Origin: Discostella pseudostelligera
Lineage: Eukaryota > Bacillariophyta > Thalassiosirophyceae > Thalassiosirales > Thalassiosiraceae
Assembly (NCBI GenBank): GCA_036940085.1
Contig: JALLBK010000113.1
Span: 1 to 38,943 of the forward strand
DNA length: 38,943 bases
Direction: 5' to 3'
Shown: piece after piece, positions 32,484-38,943 of the stretch
Numbering within the stretch: the first letter of the stretch is position 1
Layout: each line of letters opens with the position of its first letter
The notes under the pieces: model-generated
The model's database searches: none
What the model was told of the DNA's origin: nothing
What the model saw: the letters and a program-made list of their open reading frames with translations, nothing else
Position numbers and translations under genes: made by a program

Positions 32484-34961
32484 GGCAGGTGGACAAGAAA
32501 AAGTACATGACATCAATGAACATGACAGCCGCAGCAGCAGCAGCGGGCAATTCCACCAAATTGCAAACAGGTGGGACTACTACTACACCCCCCAAGTCAA
32601 AACAACGACAACGGAATTCAATCAAATTACAATCACCACCACCACAATTCAATGACGACGACGAAGAGGATGATATTGATAATTTATTACATCATCAGTA
32701 TTCATCATCTGCATCATCATTTGCATCGACACTAGCAATCTCTGGTGGAGCCTCCACGGACAATGACACTGCGTACATTACAGAAATTGCTCGACGTTCG
32801 GTGGCACGTGCGGCATTGCATTTGGGAATAGAGGGAATGGAGGGTATTGCATTGGATACGCTGGGGAGTGTGTTGTTGGGCTATTTGGAAATGGTGCGTT
32901 TGTAATTTTGCTTGTTGACATAATGTGCAGCATTTATGTGTCCGTGCAAAGCGATTGACTCCCCATGCCACACCCATCTGATTTTGCATTTGTTTTTGCT
33001 GCACTCATTTGCGTCGAACCCAAAATCTCTGTGATCTCTCGTCATTGCTCAATGTGACAACATAACAGGTGGGCACGACCATATCCACCAATGTCGAAAT
33101 CTCCGGGCGATCCTCTGCCCATGTCAATGCATACGATGCTCTCAATGCTATAACCGAGTGCACAGCTCCCGCAGCAATGCAACTGGGTATTAGTGGTTGT
33201 GGTAGTAGTAGTAGTTCGGACCTGTCGCTAATTTCAACTGCAGGTCCAGCACAACTGTCACTGCCGTTGGAAGAACAACACCATCTTCATCAACGAGGAT
33301 GGGAGGGATTGGCCTCATTTTTATTTGGTCCAGAGTGGTTTTCAATACGATTGGCAGGGGAAGAAGAGTTTGAAATGAAGAAAAAGGAGGAGGCAGAAGG
33401 CAGTACCACAGCAAAGAGTGGATCTCATGCAGTAGTTGCAGGAGCGGCTAGGGGAAATGGTGTAGATGGGGGGGAAATCGGTGTAAGCAATGGGAGCGCG
33501 GATGCATCATCCTCTTCCTCCTCGGCTCCTCCAAAGAAAGCAGGAGGAGGGAAAACATTTTTACCTAATCGGCCAACAACACTACCACCAATTTCAGAGG
33601 AGAAGAATAGCACTACCTCCGTGCCACCACCAAAGTCAGGGAAGGGGAAACAGCTACCACCCAACATGATGGGGAATGAAAAAACCGTTACCTTCTCCCT
33701 AGATCGTCAGAATAGTTTGGGTGGGGATGGGAAAATAGATCTCACTGCTTCTTCTGGTGGTGACAATAACGCCATGTCTTCTACGGATGCTTCACTTGCT
33801 GGCCGATGGCACGCTCCCTACCTTCACACTATACCGGCATTTCCGCTAGTAAAGAATTCCAAGGATATTGCCAATCCACATCGTTTGCCTGGATCGAAAA
33901 TCACTTTATCATTGCATGATTATACTACTGAAATGGAAGCATGTGTCGATTATTCACCCGTAAAACGACCGACGAAGAAAGGAGGTGGTGGCGGGGGCAG
34001 CGTTGTTGCCGTGGTCGATGATCACGAAAGAAAACGAAAGGCGGCGGAAGTGCGTGATGAAATGGCCGAACGAGCCATGAGGGCGGCACTGCGCATACCT
34101 GATGATGTGTACTCTATCATGGGCACGGTGTGGGGTTCGATGAGGAAGGAGGATGGCTCATCATCAATACCAACCTCATCTTCCATCAATAAGAATGTCA
34201 AATCACAATCCATTATGTCTGCAGCAGCTGCTGCCACGGCTGTACTCAAAGAAAAGCTCAAAAGTTCGTCAAAGCCAATACCATCGTCGCTGAAAGCAAG
34301 TGAAGACGAGAAGCCTGATTCCGGTACCACAATTCCAACGCCATCCTATGTTCCAAACTTTTTACCACCCTACCCCACCAATCACTCTTCCAACGTAAAG
34401 AAGCACGATTCTATGACTGCATCATTGGCTGCGGCATCATCTGTTATGGGCAATATTGTATCACGGTTGCGAGAGAAGAAGCGAAAATTATCAATCGATA
34501 TTACATCTGTGGACAACAGCAGGGAGAAGAAGAAGACGGGCGTTTCCAATAGGGATGCCGTACGACGGTCGGTGATTGGCCTTGGAAAATCGGTAGGTCC
34601 ATCGTACTGGGGTTCGACCTGGCTCGATGTTAATGATGATGAAATACGGGATGCCGGCGCCAATGAATCGATTGAAAATAAATCAATTTCCAACACTGGA
34701 AAAGTTCTGTCGGACATGTTAGTTGAGCAAAGGACCTCATCGTCGTCATCATCTACTACCGCTATGGCTGCTCCGTCAAAAAAGACAGATGGGACGGTTG
34801 CACCACTAACAAGGGCAAGTGGATCACGGGTAAGGCATCTGTTTATTATTCTCGGTTTGAAAGGACCCCGTCCTATCAACAGTCTCACAATGTGCGTCCT
34901 TTCCCCGATCCTACTTGTCCAGCTCACCAAAATTTTAGAGGGGAGTATGAACTTGTCATAG
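32261..34961 (+). CDS. TAF8-like histone-fold (BTP domain) protein, putative TFIID subunit
   Basis: Exons 32261..32893 and 33069..34961 are separated by a 175-nt GTGCGT-TAACAG intron. The bromodomain-associated histone fold spans the splice: YITEIARRSVARAALHLGIE, then LDTLGSVLLGYLEM joined to VGTTISTNVEISGR and SSAHVNAYDALNAITEC. Downstream, WHAPYLHTIPAFPLV (nt about 33810) resembles the TAF8 proline motif that follows the histone fold. The rest is long, low complexity and basic (GGGGGGS, KKRKLS). TAF8 pairs with TAF10 in TFIID, so a nuclear role is inferred. A poly-Asn run in the N-terminus contains an in-frame 48-nt assembly duplication. A donor GTAAGG at 34830 may remove the last part: joining to an acceptor ending at 34945 would give an alternative end YELVIVESERNALFGNKINL with stop at 35008. 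Confidence 0.75.
32405..32499. repeat. AAT microsatellite with 47-nt duplication around a single N
   Basis: 32405-32451 and 32453-32499 are identical over 47 nt (AAT repeat plus GGGCAGGTGGACAAGAA) with N at 32452. Unit plus N is 48 nt, so the frame survives and the product gains 16 residues (a second poly-Asn and GQVDK). This is the same kind of join as at 22055, 24338 and 25067, here at a simple repeat. Confidence 0.85.
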
Positions 34962-35008
34962 TAGAGAGTGAGAGGAATGCCCTTTTTGGCAACAAGATCA
35001 ACCTTTGA

Positions 35009-35431
35009 ATTGCATGAGACCCAAAAAAACAAAAAGAATTACGAACCAATCTAAACGAGGATATTTCATAAACATCATGGTTACTTTTTGAAGAAACAAG
35101 CTTGGCTTTCGCTAATGTTGTATTAACTCTATTAACCATGGTGCCGTAAACATCGAAAGATCAATTGCAATACTTTTCCATCTAATGAAGTAATATTGCA
35201 CTCCTGAATCCGCAAAGCGAACAATGCGGTAGAAGTCTGGACGGTCAATGAAGGTATTACGAAACAACTGTAGAAAGCGAGGACAACAAAGCAACGATCC
35301 GATCTGTCATTGAATGGACCAACCCTTCAATGATCCAATCCCATAAACACTGGGTAACTCTGTTCTCAGCACAAAAAGTGCATTGGTTAGCAAAATCAAT
35401 GCTACGACGAATCAACATTTCGCTATTAAAT
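35009..35431. other. Spacer between TAF8-like and sulfotransferase-like genes; possible extra exon
   Basis: This 423-nt stretch lies between two convergent genes, which is long for this window. On the minus strand there is a donor-like GACGGTGAGT right at the sulfotransferase stop (about 35438) and a 60-codon open frame (35112-35294) with protein-like composition (LFRNTFIDRPDFYRIVRF). A 3' terminal exon is possible but no join gives a clearly better protein. Confidence 0.3.
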
Positions 35432-36835
35432 CTACTCACCGTCAGGGTTTCTCGTCCATACTCGCTTCATCCTATCACAAAACTCCACGGGAGGATGAAA
35501 ATGATCTTCATTCCTCAAACTCACGCGAGTAATTTTCTTAAAATGTTCATCTGTTACTTCCATCCCCGTGTACTTGGCCAAAGTTGCCATGAAGCTAGGT
35601 ACCTCGGACAACTCAGGCAAATCTTTCACACCCCGTTCCCGTAGTTGTTTCCAACTTAATATTCGTGCATAATCATAGATTTCGAAGCTTGGGCGGAGCC
35701 TTTCAATCCAACCACCAATCAAGATCGGATCGGTCCCATTCAAAGGGTTGGGTTTGCTTTTGTGTTCCGTGTTGGTGATTGTGTTATCGCAGTGTTGTTT
35801 TCCCCTCCAGTTGTTCAGTGGACACAATACCTTCTTTACTGCATGATCATACAATGTATCCGCAATTACCAAGTCGAATAACTGTAAACGACATTTGGCA
35901 ATATTGATATGATCGGTGGTGATGTGGTCACGTGTCCCCGCAAGCCATCGTAGGTTCAAGTTATCACCGGAATAGATTAATTGCTTCCCATCATGCAAAT
36001 CAATCCAATAGGGTGATAATGGTTTGCCATTGTCGTTGGGGTTGAATTTATGATTTCTGTAATAAGTAAAAAACCGCTGAAATATGGAAGTCATTTATGA
36101 TGCATGTCATTTGAAGAGAAAAGTCAGTTAACCTCGGGCATGCGCAACTTCTCGAAGACAAAGATATATCATAAATTCATTCATTCCGCCACTAACCTTG
36201 AAAGGATCACGCATAATGGTGGTAAAGAACATACCACGTCGTGCATCCTCGCTCACAAAAGGCATTGGGAAGCGAGGAGGTAGCATAAACTCATACGAGA
36301 CATACTGCACACCATACTTTCTATAATTCTGACGAAGATTCTCCGCCTCGACCTCCTCCTTGTTCGACACCATGCAATGTTTGGAATTTTGCCAACAGGC
36401 TTGTGTTGCACAGGGTGTGAATTTTCGTGCAAATAAGTAGAATTGAGTTCCAGCATTGTGTTGCATGTGATAATGGACAATTATCTTTTGTTGGGAGTGC
36501 AACGAATGGTTGTAATGAAATTTGTTGTTGAGTGGGCAATTCTTTGGCGTGTGGAATGACCAATCTTCGGGTGGTGCTTCATTCGATTCCTCCCATGCCA
36601 AGTAGGATGGTAGATCACGTGTCACTTTCGTTTTATCGATGATACCATTCGCCGCGGCGTCGTCATTTCTCTGCCGTTTCAACTCCAATGGTGCATCATT
36701 CAAATATGTAGACGTGGGGGCGGATAATTCATTATTGCTCATCTTATAGAGCCATCCTGCATTACCAACAAGGTGTATGGTAAGCGCTACTATGTTGAGT
36801 AAGCCGGCTATTGCCAAAGAATGCGTTACTTTCAT
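35432..36835 (-). CDS. Golgi-type sulfotransferase-like type II membrane protein, 427 aa
   Basis: Two exons (36835..36197, 36076..35432) with a 120-nt GTTAGT-TTTCAG intron. This join creates TTIMRDPFKRFFTYYRNH (R209-Y219), which fits the sulfotransferase 3'-phosphate-binding signature RDPxxRxxSxY; the unspliced frame destroys it. Seen: a short cytosolic start, a signal anchor (about 6-25, LAIAGLLNIVALTIHLVG), a stem with basic/acidic residues, then IIVHYHMQHNAGTQFYLFAR (118-137) at the place of the 5'-phosphosulfate loop. In that loop the usual Lys-Thr-Gly-Gly-Thr is replaced by His-Asn-Ala-Gly-Thr, so PAPS use is uncertain. Six or more luminal Cys (CATQACW, KHCM) may form disulfides. The donor is probably PAPS and the substrate a carbohydrate, by family. 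It is divergent from the HTH gene, with a GGCGGGA element 95 nt upstream of the start. Confidence 0.75.
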
Positions 36836-37906
36836 CTCTCGTTGTTGTCTTTGGTCCGTCGCCTCATCTCTTGACCATGGTTCATCAAAAAATCAACCTC
36901 GACGGACGTCGGCGGTCGGCGGACAACAGAAAATGGCGGGAGGGTGGTCTTGTTGAGGATGGATCCTCATGATAGATGTACGCAGTATGACTTAGTATGC
37001 ACATATTGTATTATTTCCTCAGTAGAAATGCTGATCATGGCTTCTCGTATTAAATTTGAATTCGAATGAGCCCAATAATATGATCAACTAAGGACTTTGT
37101 ATGTAAGAATAGGATTGTTTCCTCTGTAGGAATTCATTTTTGTTTGGATGTTTCTCGTAGAATTAGAGGGCAGGGCCGCCGTCGACGATTACCATACGTT
37201 GCTTGACGATGACGACCGACGCCAACCATGACGGCCGTCGCATTGTCATGGCCGGCCCGCCCCCTCTATCTCGATGCCTCGGCCTCCAACAAATAATCCA
37301 TGCGCTCTGGAAAGCCAGAATTACGCAGGGATGTTGGAAAATTAAGCACATGTATCGTTAGATGGGTGTAGGAAATATGTGGATAATTATGAATGTTGGG
37401 TTCGAGAAAAGAGATGTTGGCAGAGTATCGGGTCAACACATAAGCATGAGAAAGTAGCTATGAAGCCGCGGGTTCAGAGGTGCATGGAATACTTCGAAAT
37501 ATCACTTGTAGATCTTCTCGTGATTGAGTTTGAGCACGCTAGCGCTACTCCAGACTCTAGCTCTAGTCATTTCACAACAATAAACCAGTAAGTCGAATCG
37601 ATCGACTTGACCTCCGCCTCCGCCCCTCCGATGAAAGCAACTTTTTAATTGGTGCATCGGATTGGTCTTATTCGACTCATCGTAAGTTTTTCGAATATGG
37701 TGCTAAGATTCATTTTGTCCATGATTTTTGTTGTGGAGGCGGCCGTAGCGTCATCGGTTATCATTTCGCTGAGTGGTGTACTTTTATTTCCATTCATTAT
37801 GATGCTATCTCGATGGCTGTTTGTGTGCTTGTTCAAGTAAAAGTGATTATATTTCTCACTTCTTCTTTTCAATCATAACTACACTATTTTGCTGACTTTT
37901 CCGAAG
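36836..37906. promoter_or_regulatory. Long divergent spacer, sulfotransferase and HTH gene
   Basis: This 1,071-nt spacer has AAAATGGCGGGAGG at 36930 near the sulfotransferase start. An imperfect direct repeat built on TATTTCCTCAGTAG / TGTTTCCTCTGTAGG and TTCTCGTA lies at about 37010-37160. A 70-codon ORF (37379-37591) ends just before a GTAAGTCG donor-like word, so 5' non-coding exons of the HTH gene are possible. No gene is called. Confidence 0.4.
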
Positions 37907-38875
37907 ATGGATGGCCTGGAGAAACGAGTTGAGAGGAAGGAGAACAAGGCAAAGGAGAACGAAAATGAGGAGGAGAAAAAGATGTATTCAAAAGAAGATC
38001 TAAGCAATGCTGTGTATGAGTGGTTTTCTCAACAGGACACTGATGGTAACTCTCGCAGATCAAAGATGGCTATAGCGAAATCTTGGAACATACCATTTAC
38101 AATAATGAGGGCTTATACAGACAGTGACCCAAAGAAGCGACGTAAGCTGGAAAACTTTGGGACTTTGGGGCCGCGACCAAAAGACAATCTGAGGGGTGCA
38201 GTGAACGAGTGGTTTACTCAAATGGANACATTCACTGCACATACACGCAATGACCCAATTAAGTGGCGTACTTCTTTGGCATCTTCACTGCAATCGTCAT
38301 CTGGAACAGTGTCATCAACAATGCCAACGGCGACGCAGCAATCATTATTCGCGTCGTCTCCTGCAGCAATGCCGACAGCATTCCCATCATCATCCACGAC
38401 ATTGGTTTCATCATCAAAAGAATTTGCATCAGCTGCGGGAGCAACATCGGCAGCGGAAGGGAATGCAACATCAACGGCATCGTTCTCTCTAGCATCCGTA
38501 GATGAACATGACCATGGAGTAAAGAAGGAACCTGCTGATTTTTCTGACTTGAATATTGCTGATTTTGATGCATCCCTCAGTTTTGAAGATGCATCAGCGT
38601 CGGGAGCAACGGCGGCAATGACAGGGAATGCAACATCAACGGCATCGTTCTCTCGAGCATCCGCAAATGAACACGCCAATGGAGTAAAGAAGGAACCTGT
38701 TGGTTTTGATGAATTGAATATCCCTGATTTAGATGAATCCCTCGATGTTGAAGACGAAGGTGATGCTGATAGCTCTGCCGAGTGCTGTTGCAAACACCTG
38801 AAGAGATTGTTGAATCAAACGATGGATGAGAACAACCGTCTCAGGAATGAGATTCGTCAACTTAGGGGTGGCTGA
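37907..38875 (+). CDS. HTH-like (psq/pipsqueak-type) protein with C-terminal leucine zipper, 322 aa
   Basis: Single exon. The start is the ATG at 37907 (MDGLEKRVERKE); the upstream TTG is not a start. Seen: a Lys/Glu-rich N-terminus; YSKEDLSNAVYEWFSQQ followed by SKMAIAKSWNIPFTIMRAY (about 27-70), the spacing of a psq-type helix-turn-helix; a second, partial copy of the first helix (NLRGAVNEWFTQM) cut by an N at 38227; a Ser/Thr/Ala-rich linker; two 55-residue repeats each with GVKKEP; and a C-terminal zipper CKHLKRLLNQTMDENNRLRNEIRQL (in part: LKRLLNQTMDENNRL). Psq HTHs occur in pogo/Tc1-type transposase DNA-binding ends and in transcription factors. No DDE catalytic region is present. It is probably a DNA-binding regulator or a domesticated transposase fragment; the evidence is moderate. 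Confidence 0.65.
   Translation: MDGLEKRVERKENKAKENENEEEKKMYSKEDLSNAVYEWFSQQDTDGNSRRSKMAIAKSWNIPFTIMRAYTDSDPKKRRKLENFGTLGPRPKDNLRGAVNEWFTQMXTFTAHTRNDPIKWRTSLASSLQSSSGTVSSTMPTATQQSLFASSPAAMPTAFPSSSTTLVSSSKEFASAAGATSAAEGNATSTASFSLASVDEHDHGVKKEPADFSDLNIADFDASLSFEDASASGATAAMTGNATSTASFSRASANEHANGVKKEPVGFDELNIPDLDESLDVEDEGDADSSAECCCKHLKRLLNQTMDENNRLRNEIRQLRGG
38227..38227. other. Single N inside the HTH gene
   Basis: One ambiguous base at 38227 sits in codon GAN in the partial second HTH copy (WFTQM followed by Asp or Glu). Unlike the other single Ns, the flanks are not duplicated, so it may be a true ambiguity or a join with missing sequence. Confidence 0.8.
38437..38766 (+). repeat. Coding tandem duplication, period 165 nt (55 residues), two copies
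   Basis: Copies 38437-38601 and 38602-38766 both encode GNATSTASFS, then HGVKKEP or NGVKKEP and an acidic Asp/Leu segment (DLNIADFDASL, ELNIPDLDESL). The period is a multiple of three and the first third of the unit is nearly identical in DNA, so the duplication looks recent. VKKE fits the SUMO-conjugation consensus. Confidence 0.85.
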
Positions 38876-38943
38876 AATAATAGGTCAAGCAAATTTCGTT
38901 ATTCTACTACAATAACCAGCTTCCATCATCCCGCCATTTTTGT
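38876..38943. promoter_or_regulatory. Window end with a reverse GGCGGGA element
   Basis: The last bases read TCCCGCCATTTTTGT (about 38929-38943), the reverse complement of the recurrent AAAATGGCGGGA word. It may be the promoter of the next gene, beyond the window. Confidence 0.4.

Noticed and set aside
36990..37165. Imperfect direct repeat as a possible transposon remnant
   Set aside because: No terminal inverted repeats, target-site duplication or coding remnant is visible; similarity between the units is weak.
37379..37591. 70-codon ORF as a small gene
   Set aside because: No recognisable features; it could be a 5' non-coding exon because a GTAAGTCG word follows, but this cannot be decided from sequence.
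37907..38875. HTH gene as an intact transposase
   Set aside because: Only an HTH-like end is present; no DDE catalytic domain, no flanking inverted repeats.

Overview
This window is nuclear DNA of a eukaryote with gene-dense, compact loci. There are 15 protein genes in about 39 kb. About half contain short GT-AG introns, mostly 70-175 nt, and proteins carry many Ser/Thr/Asn/Asp homopolymer runs. The gene set (TMTC-type glycosyltransferase, RNA polymerase III subunit, CHD remodeler, class III cyclase carrying a voltage-sensor segment, DOMON protein) and the intron style fit a photosynthetic stramenopile, most likely a diatom. No plastid marker is present, so this assignment is inference. I found no tRNA, rRNA, CRISPR array or intact transposon.

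Layout. 0-9.1 kb: TMTC-like protein (-), unrecognised protein (+), Pol III subunit RPC6 (-), mitochondrial DLST (-), quinolinate phosphoribosyltransferase (-). 9.4-13.4 kb: deoxyhypusine hydroxylase (+), single-pass membrane protein of unknown role (-), then about 1 kb without a gene. 13.4-23.9 kb: an 11-exon bromodomain/double-chromodomain CHD remodeler of 2,488 aa (+) and a protein kinase (+). 23.9-28.8 kb: a six-exon voltage-sensor/cyclase protein (-) and a CPBP (CAAX-type) intramembrane protease (-). 29.3-35.0 kb: a secreted DOMON protein (+) and a TAF8-like histone-fold protein (+). 35.4-38.9 kb: a Golgi-type sulfotransferase-like protein (-) and an HTH/leucine-zipper protein with an internal duplication (+). 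These are independent housekeeping, chromatin and signalling genes; no operon-like or pathway cluster is visible. Intergenic spacers are 50-500 nt except for two of about 1 kb.

The points most worth a second look are: (1) a pore-less S1-S4 voltage-sensor-like segment fused to an extracellular loop and a class III cyclase domain whose first metal-binding Asp reads Asn; (2) a bromodomain fused to a CHD remodeler, with an in-frame, stop-free intron inside the bromodomain; (3) a recurrent AAATGGCGGGAA-like element (E2F/YY1-like) in most divergent promoters; (4) an RPC6 without the C-terminal Fe-S cysteines; (5) single-N joins flanked by exact 72-nt or 47-nt duplications, which are assembly artefacts that disturb four gene models. 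One of these shows a synonymous A/G difference, which suggests a heterozygous diploid.
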